NCBI GenBank assembly: GCA_030835405.1
Contig: JAURPG010000026.1
Coordinates: forward strand, 1 to 32,509
Length of the DNA stretch: 32,509 bases
Origin: Gammaproteobacteria bacterium
GTDB taxonomy: Bacteria > Pseudomonadota > Gammaproteobacteria > Eutrophobiales > Eutrophobiaceae
Direction of reading: 5' to 3'
Part shown: positions 1 to 7,954 of the stretch, piece by piece
Layout of the letters: the number at the start of each line of letters is the position of its first letter
Numbering within the stretch: the stretch's first letter is position 1
Notes under the pieces: generated by a model
Database searches by the model: none
What the model saw: the letters and a program-made list of their open reading frames with translations, nothing else
What the model was told of the DNA's origin: nothing
Program-made: the position numbers and the translations under genes

Positions 1-100
1 CGTGATTAAATACGAAACACTACAGCAGAGGAGGAAGGAAAATTTAATACTATGTATAAATTAGTGAAACATGACTATAATATGTGAAAGTCTCTCTTAA

Positions 101-589
101 CTTTTAGACCTTTGTGTTCCATATCTTCTGACGACTTACAGTAGAATATATTTTAAACCCATTAACCCAGTAGACTTTATAAATGACATAAAAATTATAC
201 TAGAGCAATATGCAGCTAAGAATATCGGCATAAAAAATAATGAATTAGGAATAGATATTGATCGTCAGCTAATTTCACAACATATAAAAACTATCGGAAT
301 AGATGAATACAAATTAATTCTGAAATCATATGAAAAAGAGGTGCAAGGATATTTTTCCTCTTTAAATAACAATGATATTCAAGATATTAATTCAATTAAT
401 ATGATAATGCATAAATTCAAAGGTACATCATCTACAATTGGTGTTATAGGTCTAGAAAATATTTTAAAAGATGTGAATATAAATGATATTTTAGAAGATA
501 AAGAATTAATAAAATATCTAGAAAAATCACATAAAATATCAATTGGATTAATAGATGACTATTTAAAATCGTTCAGTAGGTATGGATAA
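101..589 (+). pseudogene. Remnant of a receiver-HPt protein, 5' end missing
   Basis: The frame is open from 101 (stop TAA at 98-100) to the TAA at 587-589. Its start reads like the end of a receiver domain: a strand-like VPYLLTT, then YFKPINP with the Lys-Pro pair typical of the last receiver strand. An HPt domain follows, with phospho-accepting His codon at 410-412 in the motif MHKFKGTSSTIG. The helix before that His needs sequence from about 254, so a start at GTG 341 would cut the HPt bundle; there is no in-frame ATG between 101 and 341. The receiver's aspartate part is absent and some residues between the TT and the KP motif seem deleted. Upstream, a purine-rich AGGAGGAAGG (29-38) precedes an ATG at 52 that stops after 11 codons in another frame. 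The TAA overlaps the next gene's ATG. I read it as the decayed 3' end of a hybrid kinase or receiver-HPt gene; a short functional HPt from a non-ATG start is the alternative. Confidence 0.6.
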
Positions 590-1041
590 TGATAGATCTT
601 GAAAATTTACCAGAAGACATAATTTCTGTATTAAAAACTAATTTTGGTGATGATTTTTCAGAAATCGATATACCACCCAGTGCTTTTAAAGCAATGGGTG
701 GTGTTTTGCATCAATACAATCTACTTGATAAAACACTTGTAATGAAATTTCCAGTAAAAGAATCATTTCTAAATCAATTTCGTAATATGAATGGGGGAAT
801 GATTGCTTCCGCAATTGATAATACTTTCGGGCCATTAAGTATGTTAGTTGCCCCTCCAAATTTCACTAGACAATTAGAAGTTAAATTTAGAAAACCAATT
901 CCAGAGTCGCTTGATTATATTTTTGTTCATGCTTATATAAATGAACGTAAAAAGAGACAATTAATTTTATCAGCAAAAGTTTCAGACGAGTTAGGTTGCG
1001 TATATGCAACCGCAAATGCAACACATTGGATCATATCTTAA
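589..1041 (+). CDS. PaaI-type hotdog thioesterase upstream of rpfF
   Basis: The protein has 150 residues, a normal length for a single hotdog-fold acyl-thioesterase of the PaaI/4HBT group. The central-helix motif NGGMIASAIDNTFGPL is at about 68-83, with Asp77 in the position of the usual catalytic acid and the preceding Gly-Gly for substrate carbonyl binding. The basic strand RQLEVKFRKPI follows at 94-104. Such enzymes hydrolyse acyl-CoA or acyl-ACP thioesters in the cytoplasm. The ATG overlaps the upstream stop as TAATG, with AGG at 578-580 as a likely ribosome site, suggesting translational coupling to the HPt remnant. It lies 110 bases before rpfF on the same strand, so a part in releasing or recycling the DSF acyl chain is a reasonable inference. 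The acyl substrate cannot be read from the sequence. It is very AT-rich, like rpfF. Confidence 0.85.
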   Translation: MIDLENLPEDIISVLKTNFGDDFSEIDIPPSAFKAMGGVLHQYNLLDKTLVMKFPVKESFLNQFRNMNGGMIASAIDNTFGPLSMLVAPPNFTRQLEVKFRKPIPESLDYIFVHAYINERKKRQLILSAKVSDELGCVYATANATHWIIS

Positions 1042-1151
1042 ATTGTAAACTGCCTAAGTTTGTATTAACTTATAGTGAATGATTTTATCGTTTTATTATA
1101 TTGGCGATAAAGTTGCGATGTTATTTAAATTAATATTTAGAGGAAGAGAAT

Positions 1152-2060
1152 ATGTTAGAAGCATACAAATTAACTCATGGTGCTCAAATAAGAAACTTAA
1201 AGCAAATATCATTAGATGTCGATCCCAATTATGGTTTAGTTTGGTTATATTTAAAACCAACGCCAAGGCCTTGTTTTAATCCAGACTTAGTTGAAGAAGT
1301 TAGAGCAGTTCAAAGAATACTAGAATCTAATAATGGTCAAATACCATGGAAAGGAAGCATGGTTAAAATTAATTATTTTGTCCTTGATTCATCTCTAGAA
1401 AATATATTTAGCATGGGAGGAGATCTAAGTTTATTTAGACAATTTATAACTAACAAAGATAAAGAAGGGTTTTTGAAATATATAAAAGTATGTATTGAAA
1501 CAATTCATGGTTTTCATGTTGGCTGTAGATTTCCTATTATAACTATTGCATGTGTCCGTGGCGACGCTATGGGTGGAGGGTTTGAAGTTGCATTGAGCTG
1601 CCAAGTATTAATAGCCGAGAAAAATATAGAAATGGGATTTCCTGAGGTTTTATTTAACTTATTTCCAGGCATGGGTGGTTATCACTTCTTATCTCAAAGA
1701 ATACCAGTAAAGCAAGTGGAAAGAATGATGTTAAATGGTAAGAAATATAAAACTAACGAATTATATGACATGGGTGTTATTGATAAATTGGCAGATGAAG
1801 GATGTGGGCGTGAGGCGGTATATTCATATATTAAAGAAGCAACAAAATATCGAAATTCATTCCATGCATTAAAAAATGTTAGAGAAAAAGTACATCCTAT
1901 AATTCATGATGAATTATTAGAGGTATGTAAACATTTTGTGGATGTTGCTATGAACATAAGCGAAAGAGATCTTAAGTTAATGAACAGGTTAGTTAAGGCT
2001 CAAGACAGGATGATGAATAGAAAAGTACTGCCTGAAATGAAAACAAAGCTAGCTAGCTGA
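1152..2060 (+). CDS. rpfF: DSF synthase RpfF (crotonase family)
   Basis: This 302-residue crotonase-fold protein matches the RpfF group closely. RpfF makes the cis-2-unsaturated fatty-acid signal DSF from 3-hydroxyacyl-ACP, acting as both dehydratase and thioesterase. Visible features are the oxyanion-hole segment SMGGDLSLF (87-95), the second glycine cluster GDAMGGGFE (137-145) and the segment MGFPEVLFNLFPGMGGY (161-177). The two catalytic glutamates are Glu145 and Glu165, spaced by 20 residues exactly as in Xanthomonas RpfF. The C-terminal helix LMNRLVKAQDR, also RpfF-like, is at 276-286. The ATG is preceded by a good ribosome site, AGAGGAAGAG at 1139-1148. The gene ends 5 bases before the convergent end of rpfC, so signal synthase and sensor sit back to back. 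Neighbours supply a thioesterase but no rpfB-like acyl-CoA ligase. The identification rests on motif spacing and context and is strong. Confidence 0.93.
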   Translation: MLEAYKLTHGAQIRNLKQISLDVDPNYGLVWLYLKPTPRPCFNPDLVEEVRAVQRILESNNGQIPWKGSMVKINYFVLDSSLENIFSMGGDLSLFRQFITNKDKEGFLKYIKVCIETIHGFHVGCRFPIITIACVRGDAMGGGFEVALSCQVLIAEKNIEMGFPEVLFNLFPGMGGYHFLSQRIPVKQVERMMLNGKKYKTNELYDMGVIDKLADEGCGREAVYSYIKEATKYRNSFHALKNVREKVHPIIHDELLEVCKHFVDVAMNISERDLKLMNRLVKAQDRMMNRKVLPEMKTKLAS

Positions 2061-2065
2061 TAATT

Positions 2066-4549
2066 TTATTTCAATGCGGAAATTTCAAGGTTATCTAAAT
2101 AGGAATTTAAGGCTAACGTGGTCTGGTCATGCAGATTCATTAATGTGCTGGATTGTATAGATATCGAGTCATAGTTGCTGCTGAGGGATTGTTTATAGAT
2201 ACTTGCTGCCATTTTACCTAATTCGGTAGCCCCTATACTTTGAGCACTACCTATCAAGGCATGTGCATATTCGGCAAGATCATGATAGTTGTTATTATTG
2301 TGAGATATAATAATAGAATTTATTAATTTCTTGCTATCAACAAGAAATACCTGGGTGAGCTCATGCATGAATTTCTTGCTATCTCCTAAAAGTGCGAGAT
2401 TATCTAATGTTGCAACATCAATAACATCAGCATCATCCTTGTGTTGTGGGTGTACAAGTTTCAGGCTGGGTTTATTAATGGAAGATCTAGTGTTCACTTC
2501 ATCTAAATTGATGAATGAGTAAGCTGTATCAAGAAGCTTCTCCCTTTTTATGGGCTTGGTCAAGTATGCATCTATACCTAAATCACAACATGCCTGTTCA
2601 GCATCTTTAGTTGCATCTGCAGTCAGCATGATTATTGGTATTTGTTTTGAACTCGGCGTCATAAATTTATATAGTTTTATGGTTTCAGGACCATCCATAT
2701 CAGGCATGTGCATATCTAAAATCATGATGTCGTAATCAGTTTCTTCAATAGCATCCAGTACAAGTTCCCCATTCTCGAACACATCGGCGCGGTGTCCAGC
2801 AGACTCTATATATCGCTTGATAACTTTTTGGTTGGTAATATTATCTTCACCAATAATAAATTTGAGTTGAACACCGTTTAATATTTCGGCATTCGCATCA
2901 GAACTATCTTTTTGCTTTAATCTTGCATTGTGAAAAGAAAATAAATGGTTTAGTTGTATATGGTTTACTGGGGATTCCAGGCTCGAGAAATACCAGGTGT
3001 TTGATATATCCTCACAGGCATCATCATTATTTAATAGAACTATGCATGTTTCAGATGAATCTGTGATCTCATGTATTTCATTTGCAAACGATTTGAAAGA
3101 TTCACCAACACCATTTTTATCAACGACAATAAAATCATATGCTTTATTATCGTTGAAGTCCTTAATGATTGATTTTGAATCAGGTGCTGTAATTGCATGC
3201 TCCCAGAAGATATCATTTTTGTCGAGAAAATTAACTAACCTGGAATGGTTATCACCATAGGTGGAAACTAGCAATACCTTTAAACCAGAAAAGCTCTGAT
3301 TATTATCAGGAGTATGGTTAAAATCCAATTCAAACCAAAAATTACTTCCATCACCTAATTGGCTTATTACTCCAATATCACCACCCATCATTTCAATAAT
3401 GTTTTTTGCAATTGATGCACCTAGCCCGGTTCCACCGTAGTTTGAAGAGATGCTCTCATCTGCTTGAATAAACTTGTCGAAAATGGTTGATTGAGCATCA
3501 TCTGCAATACCAATTCCAGTATCTTTGATTTCGTATCGTAAACGGGATTGTCGGCCTGTTGTATGTATACATTTTACAGATATATCAATATCACCAATTT
3601 TTGTGAATTTAATTGAATTTCCAATTAGGTTTATCAGTACCTGTTGTAAAAGCTTTTCATCGCCGATTATATTTCCGTTGATATCAGATGACATATGTAG
3701 CCTGCAGTTCAGTCCTGTCTTTTCTGCCAGGGGTTGCATAGTGTCAAGGGTTGTGGATAGTAGGGAGAATAAACTGAACTGGTTATGTCTAATTTCAGCC
3801 TTTCCTGTTTCGATCTTGGAAATATCAAGGATGTCATCAATTAAATTCAGGAGTGCTTTAGCAGATGATTGTATGGTCTTGACATAGTCATTTTGCTGTT
3901 TATCAAGTGACGTGGTTTCAAGAAGGTCACTCATTCCAATGACGCCATTTAGAGGTGTGCGAATTTCATGACTCATATTCGCCAAAAAAGATGATTTAGC
4001 ATTATTTGCGCTCTTAGCATTTTCAACTGCAGACTCTAATCTTTTTTGTAAAACGCCTATATAAACTGGGAGGACTATCATCGCAAGTAATATGGCAAAA
4101 CTTGCATAAATATGTTCATTCCAAAAAGGACTAATATTAATTACTAATAAGAATCCAAAAATTGTAAATAAAGTATTTATGAATAAATACTTAGTACCAA
4201 AGCGCAGGCCATTACCAAGTATTATCCAGAAATAAATTACAATATAAGGCGCACCTGCTTCATCTGATAAAGCAAGTGCATATGTAGCAGTACCAACGCC
4301 TGTTAATATAGCCAAGAAAAAACGAATTTCGTTGAATTCTCTTTTTATATATGACCAATAAATAAATAATAAACAGCATGGAATTGTTGCTAAAAAGATA
4401 TTGACTACCGCTTCATCTATTGAGTTATTTGCATTTTGAAATTTTGCATAAGCGATGCAAGACAAACAGGCAATTAATCTAATAATTGATTGTTCAAATT
4501 CCTTCCCTATACTTAGAATATTATTATTTAATTTGTGAAAACCATTCAT
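2066..4549 (-). CDS. rpfC: DSF sensor hybrid histidine kinase RpfC
   Basis: This 827-residue hybrid kinase has the RpfC layout. A short polar N-terminus ends in [10 protein letters not shown] (16-25), then about five or six membrane segments span 22-166. HisKA has phospho-His194 in [15 protein letters not shown], and HATPase_c has Asn311, the DTGIGI loop (343-348) and GGTGLG (372-377). A degenerate receiver-like stretch (about 421-545) comes next, then a true receiver with Asp612 in [12 protein letters not shown] and Lys665, and finally an HPt domain with His763 in [13 protein letters not shown]. It should sense DSF in the inner membrane and relay phosphate to RpfG. Xanthomonas RpfC is, from memory, about 100 residues shorter and has a single receiver, so the extra stretch is notable. 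The HPt motif has Ile766 where Lys is usual (H-x-L-K-G). The start is 10 bases after rpfG, without a clear ribosome site, so coupling to rpfG is likely. It converges with rpfF. Confidence 0.92.
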   Translation of the reverse strand: MNGFHKLNNNILSIGKEFEQSIIRLIACLSCIAYAKFQNANNSIDEAVVNIFLATIPCCLLFIYWSYIKREFNEIRFFLAILTGVGTATYALALSDEAGAPYIVIYFWIILGNGLRFGTKYLFINTLFTIFGFLLVINISPFWNEHIYASFAILLAMIVLPVYIGVLQKRLESAVENAKSANNAKSSFLANMSHEIRTPLNGVIGMSDLLETTSLDKQQNDYVKTIQSSAKALLNLIDDILDISKIETGKAEIRHNQFSLFSLLSTTLDTMQPLAEKTGLNCRLHMSSDINGNIIGDEKLLQQVLINLIGNSIKFTKIGDIDISVKCIHTTGRQSRLRYEIKDTGIGIADDAQSTIFDKFIQADESISSNYGGTGLGASIAKNIIEMMGGDIGVISQLGDGSNFWFELDFNHTPDNNQSFSGLKVLLVSTYGDNHSRLVNFLDKNDIFWEHAITAPDSKSIIKDFNDNKAYDFIVVDKNGVGESFKSFANEIHEITDSSETCIVLLNNDDACEDISNTWYFSSLESPVNHIQLNHLFSFHNARLKQKDSSDANAEILNGVQLKFIIGEDNITNQKVIKRYIESAGHRADVFENGELVLDAIEETDYDIMILDMHMPDMDGPETIKLYKFMTPSSKQIPIIMLTADATKDAEQACCDLGIDAYLTKPIKREKLLDTAYSFINLDEVNTRSSINKPSLKLVHPQHKDDADVIDVATLDNLALLGDSKKFMHELTQVFLVDSKKLINSIIISHNNNNYHDLAEYAHALIGSAQSIGATELGKMAASIYKQSLSSNYDSISIQSSTLMNLHDQTTLALNSYLDNLEISALK

Positions 4550-4559
4550 AGTAAATAAC

Positions 4560-5630
4560 TTAAAATTTTTCTTTAGTATTGAGAGAGTCGATATTTTTGA
4601 TTAATGCTATTACACACTCTTTATCAAAAGACTTATCTATCTCATCCTTAATAATTCTTATTGCTTCTTCAGTTGAGTTTAGCGGCCTATGATTTCTTTT
4701 GCTGGTCATTGCATTAAATGCGTCTGCTACTGATGCAATCCTGGCTTCAATTGGAATTTGATTGCCTTTTAGTTTGTTAGGGTAGCCTGTGCCATCTATT
4801 TTTTCATGATGATTTAGTGCAATATTTGCAGCAAGATCTAATACTGGAGAATTTCCTAGTTTTAGTAATTCATATCCGTAGGTTGTATGTTGTTTGACCA
4901 TTTCGAATTCGTCTTTTGACAATTCGCCAGATTTTAATAACAGATATGAGGGTAGTTTAACCTCACCAATATCGTGAAGTGGCGCGGCTATTTCTATATC
5001 ATTGCAAAACTTTTGATTCATCCCCATTTCTTTGGCAATTAGCATTGATATCATGCCCATTCTCAGTTGACTGAAACCTTCATGATCGCCCTTTATATCA
5101 ATTAGTTTGTTGATAATTGAAAGGGCACCTTTTTCTCGCTGATGAATGGTCTCATTTGAATTGAAGACAACCTTTTCCAGTGTTTCGGCACGTTCCTTGA
5201 TGATTTTTTGTTGTCTGCGTAATGTGAGTAGATTGCGGCACCTGACTTTACATTCATAATGGTCAATGGGTTTAGTCAAAAAATCTGTAGCGCCGGCTCC
5301 CAATGCTTCGTACATCACAGATTTATCATCAATTATTGTGAATACAATTATTGGCACATCCATGCATTCCGGGATGTTTCTAACCCGTTGTGTGAATTCA
5401 ACGCCATTCATCTTTGGCATTCTGTAGTCAACAACAATCAAGTCAGGTGGTGAATGGCATGTAGCTTCAAGGGCATCTTGAGGTGCGTTAAATGCAGACA
5501 CCTTAATATTATCACCAATACCCTTGATGATATTTTTCATAATGACCCGGCTGGTCAATTGATCATCTACAACATAAACATTAGCCGTAATTGGAAAATT
5601 CTTAGCATCTTTAAATAATACTGTAGCCAT
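4560..5630 (-). CDS. rpfG: Response regulator RpfG, receiver plus HD-GYP
   Basis: The protein has 356 residues. The receiver (about 16-135) has acidic pair Asp22-Asp23, phospho-Asp68 in [12 protein letters not shown] and Lys120 in TKPID. A coiled linker (about 136-165) leads to an HD-GYP domain, the class that hydrolyses cyclic-di-GMP. The domain keeps His219-Asp220 in [11 protein letters not shown], His248, His274-His275, the GYP loop ([11 protein letters not shown], 274-284) and Asp303 in [10 protein letters not shown]. Two usual early ligands seem changed: aligning on Arg190-Met191, the Glu and His of the E-x-G-x-H motif become His183 and Ser187. HDxGK also reads HDIGE, with Glu223 for Lys. 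RpfG is the known output partner of RpfC, and here it is the first gene of an rpfG-rpfC pair. The 82-base leader is AT-rich and includes a weak perfect inverted repeat at 5666-5683. The Rpf assignment is strong; catalytic activity is less certain. Confidence 0.9.
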   Translation of the reverse strand: MATVLFKDAKNFPITANVYVVDDQLTSRVIMKNIIKGIGDNIKVSAFNAPQDALEATCHSPPDLIVVDYRMPKMNGVEFTQRVRNIPECMDVPIIVFTIIDDKSVMYEALGAGATDFLTKPIDHYECKVRCRNLLTLRRQQKIIKERAETLEKVVFNSNETIHQREKGALSIINKLIDIKGDHEGFSQLRMGMISMLIAKEMGMNQKFCNDIEIAAPLHDIGEVKLPSYLLLKSGELSKDEFEMVKQHTTYGYELLKLGNSPVLDLAANIALNHHEKIDGTGYPNKLKGNQIPIEARIASVADAFNAMTSKRNHRPLNSTEEAIRIIKDEIDKSFDKECVIALIKNIDSLNTKEKF

Positions 5631-5712
5631 AATATATATTTTTTATCATCCATGAGCCTTTTAGAATTATTATTTTTAATAATAGTAGCATATAGTAAAG
5701 AATGCAGTCTTT

Positions 5713-6258
5713 TTATTCCCGTTTTAAAAGAACATATACTGCACCTGTTCCACCATCAGATACAGGGCATGAACAATAAGCTAATACATGAGTATTTTCC
5801 TGTAACCATACAGGGATATACTGTTTGATCACAGGCGTTGCGTGTTGTGAACCATAGCCTTTCCCATGAATAATCCTCACACAACCCGGAGCATTAAATT
5901 GATTGATTTGACTAAAAAAAAGATCAAGGGATACTTTTGCTTGATGAATTGTATGACCATGTAGATCCAGTTCAGCAATTACTGGTACTTGTCCTTTTTT
6001 GAGTCTTTTAAATATTCTGTTTTGAATGCCATCGCGTTTGAACATCAGGATATCAGTTGGCCCTATCGTAGATGCATTTTCCGGGAGTATGGCATCGAAA
6101 TATTGGTTAAGCCTGTTTTCGGGTAGATCATTTGATGCCGAATATTTTTTCTTTTTCCTTGGCTTTGACATCAGGACCTTGTCCTGTGGAATGGGTTGCA
6201 CTTTACCAACAGAACTTCTGAACAATTCTATATCATCTTTATGTATTCGCTGTTTCAT
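5713..6258 (-). CDS. Smr-domain protein, SmrA/YdaL-like
   Basis: This 181-residue soluble protein has a basic N-terminal part (RKKKKY near 34-39) and a C-terminal Smr domain from about residue 90. The Smr hallmarks are LDLHGHTIHQAK, then IIHGKGYGS, and finally GGTGAVYVLLKR. The N-terminal pattern of a short acidic helix followed by VQPI, with FKRDGIQ in the middle, resembles the Escherichia YdaL (SmrA) family. Smr domains bind and nick nucleic acids; SmrB in Escherichia cleaves mRNA at collided ribosomes, and SmrA's role is less clear. The intact LDLHG motif argues for a functional nuclease here. It lies between msrQ (53-base gap) and rpfG (82-base gap) on the same strand and may be cotranscribed with either. 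I leave the symbol blank because orthology to SmrA is likely but not proven. Confidence 0.85.
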   Translation of the reverse strand: MKQRIHKDDIELFRSSVGKVQPIPQDKVLMSKPRKKKKYSASNDLPENRLNQYFDAILPENASTIGPTDILMFKRDGIQNRIFKRLKKGQVPVIAELDLHGHTIHQAKVSLDLFFSQINQFNAPGCVRIIHGKGYGSQHATPVIKQYIPVWLQENTHVLAYCSCPVSDGGTGAVYVLLKRE

Positions 6259-6311
6259 GTGCTACCCAATTGATGAACCAGGTTATAGGGTAACTAAATA
6301 TGATTAAATTT

Positions 6312-6923
6312 TCAGTGAGAAGACGGCTGAATTTCCGAAATAAAGAATTTTTTCACATTTTTTGCCCATGGAAGGCGCAATGTCATTAATACTGAAAATA
6401 TCAGTGCAAATGTAATTGGCAGGGTGGTATCGGCTTTAACCAACCATAAATAGTGAAGAATAGCCAGTGTGGTGATCACGTAGATCAATTTGTGTAAACG
6501 TTGCCAGTTACTTCCGAGGCGCGATATCATTTTTTTTGTTGATGTAACCGCAAGAGGTATGAGCAAGACGAATGCCGTAAAACCTACTGTGATATATGGC
6601 CTGTCAATGATATCTTCAATAATGGCATTAAAATCAAAGTACTGATCTAGTACAAAGTAGGTAAGAAAATGCAGGCAGGCATAAAAAAAAGCAAATAGTC
6701 CAAGCATTCTTCTAAAACATGTAAAGATGAGCTTCCCCGTCAAATTCCTCAGAGGGGTTATTGAAAGAGTAATTAATAAAAAATAGAGGGTCCAGTCACC
6801 TGTGTAATGGGTAATATACTCAATCGGATTGGCAGTTAGATTATCCCTAAAACCATTGTAGATCAGAACACCAAAGGGTATTAAAGAAACGCTGAATAAA
6901 AGCGGTTTATATAGTTTCTGCAT
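6312..6923 (-). CDS. msrQ: MsrQ, heme-binding membrane subunit of methionine sulfoxide reductase
   Basis: This 203-residue multi-pass protein has about six hydrophobic segments and belongs to the ferric-reductase-like MsrQ (YedZ) family. It takes electrons from the quinone pool or a flavoreductase and passes them to periplasmic MsrP. Candidate heme ligands are His85 in the helix FFYACLHFLTYF and His144 and His157 in the segment LHKLIYVITTLAILHYLW. The motifs GDWTLYFLLITLSITPLR (42-59) and RRMLGL (71-76) are standard for the family. The gene starts 10 bases after msrP ends on the same strand, so the two are surely one operon. Nothing appears damaged. Confidence 0.93.
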   Translation of the reverse strand: MQKLYKPLLFSVSLIPFGVLIYNGFRDNLTANPIEYITHYTGDWTLYFLLITLSITPLRNLTGKLIFTCFRRMLGLFAFFYACLHFLTYFVLDQYFDFNAIIEDIIDRPYITVGFTAFVLLIPLAVTSTKKMISRLGSNWQRLHKLIYVITTLAILHYLWLVKADTTLPITFALIFSVLMTLRLPWAKNVKKFFISEIQPSSH

Positions 6924-6933
6924 AAATGATAGA

Positions 6934-7875
6934 TCAGTGATATTTAAGCAGATTCATCCCCTCGTACATGGAAGCGACCTGGTCGGCATACCCATTAAAC
7001 ATCAGTGTATCCCTCTTTAAAAATTCACCAATCCTGCGTTCTTTCTTTTGACTCCATCGTGGGTGGTTTCTATTTGGATTAACATTAGAATAGAAACCAT
7101 ATTCTTTGGGTGCAGAATCATTCCAGGAAGTACGAGGTTCATCTTCAACAAAACTTATTTTCACTATAGACTTGATGCTTTTATATCCGTATTTCCAGGG
7201 TACTACCAGGCGTATTGGTGCGCCACTTTGATTTAATAACTCTTCACCGTATATTCCCACGGCAAGAATGGTTAAAGGATTCATCGCTTCATCTATCCTA
7301 AGTCCTTCCCTGTATGGCCACTGAAGAACACGTGAACGTTGACCAGGCATTTCATCTGGCCTGAACACGGTAGTGAATGCCACATATTTTGCATTTGAGG
7401 AGGGTTCAAAGCGTTTTAAAACATTGCCAAGCGGAATACCAACCCACGGTACCACCATAGACCAGGCTTCAACGCAGCGGAGCCTGTAAATTCTTTCTTC
7501 CAGGCGATGAGGCTTAATTAAATCTTCCAGACCGATTTCTCCTGGCTTGTTACATTCACCATCAACCGTTATTGACCAGGGTTTAGGATTAAACCCCCCG
7601 GAATATTTCACCGGGTCTTCTTTTGCAGTGCCAAATTCATAGAAATTATTGTAAGTGGTAATATCTTCGAAATCTGTGAGCTCTTCTTCCAGTGTGGAAT
7701 AGCGGCTTTTGCGGATATCATTCAGTGTCGCGGCATTGGTATTTCCAGCGAGTAAGAGTCCAGAACCGACTATCCCGGTATTAATGGAGGTTTTCAAAAA
7801 TTTTCTGCGTGATAAATAGGTCGATTTGCTGGTGATCTCTGAAGATTTAATATCAGATGGTGTTTTTATAAGCAT
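6934..7875 (-). CDS. msrP: MsrP, molybdopterin methionine sulfoxide reductase (copy 1)
   Basis: This 313-residue protein is a periplasmic catalytic subunit of the MsrPQ system, which reduces methionine sulfoxide in oxidised envelope proteins. The N-terminus carries a twin-arginine signal, [10 protein letters not shown] (Arg23-Arg24), followed by a hydrophobic stretch ending near AGNTNA. The sulfite-oxidase-type core has the molybdenum-ligand Cys134 in [19 protein letters not shown], preceded by HRLEERIY. The segment [20 protein letters not shown] is further along, and the C-terminus [17 protein letters not shown] is typical. It sits directly upstream of msrQ (10 bases) and 79 bases downstream of a second msrP copy, with which it shares most of its sequence including both ends. 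Substrate and partner are inferred from the family. Confidence 0.93.
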   Translation of the reverse strand: MLIKTPSDIKSSEITSKSTYLSRRKFLKTSINTGIVGSGLLLAGNTNAATLNDIRKSRYSTLEEELTDFEDITTYNNFYEFGTAKEDPVKYSGGFNPKPWSITVDGECNKPGEIGLEDLIKPHRLEERIYRLRCVEAWSMVVPWVGIPLGNVLKRFEPSSNAKYVAFTTVFRPDEMPGQRSRVLQWPYREGLRIDEAMNPLTILAVGIYGEELLNQSGAPIRLVVPWKYGYKSIKSIVKISFVEDEPRTSWNDSAPKEYGFYSNVNPNRNHPRWSQKKERRIGEFLKRDTLMFNGYADQVASMYEGMNLLKYH

Positions 7876-7954
7876 GCCTGGTTACCTTTATGTATTACTT
7901 GTAGTTTGATTCAGTTAAATAATAAAGTAAGTTACATTAATAAAACCTATCAGG

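Noticed and set aside
341-589. Intact small HPt protein starting at GTG 341
   Set aside because: The HPt bundle needs the helix encoded from about 254, upstream of this GTG, so the start would truncate the domain. I annotate the longer open stretch as a remnant.
1079-1279. Open frame of 66 codons across the rpfF start
   Set aside because: It overlaps rpfF in another frame, has no recognisable motif, and the rpfF ribosome site lies inside it.
5666-5683. Strong hairpin in the rpfG leader
   Set aside because: ATTATTA/TAATAAT is a perfect repeat but made only of A and T in an AT-rich leader, so it is weak and may be chance.
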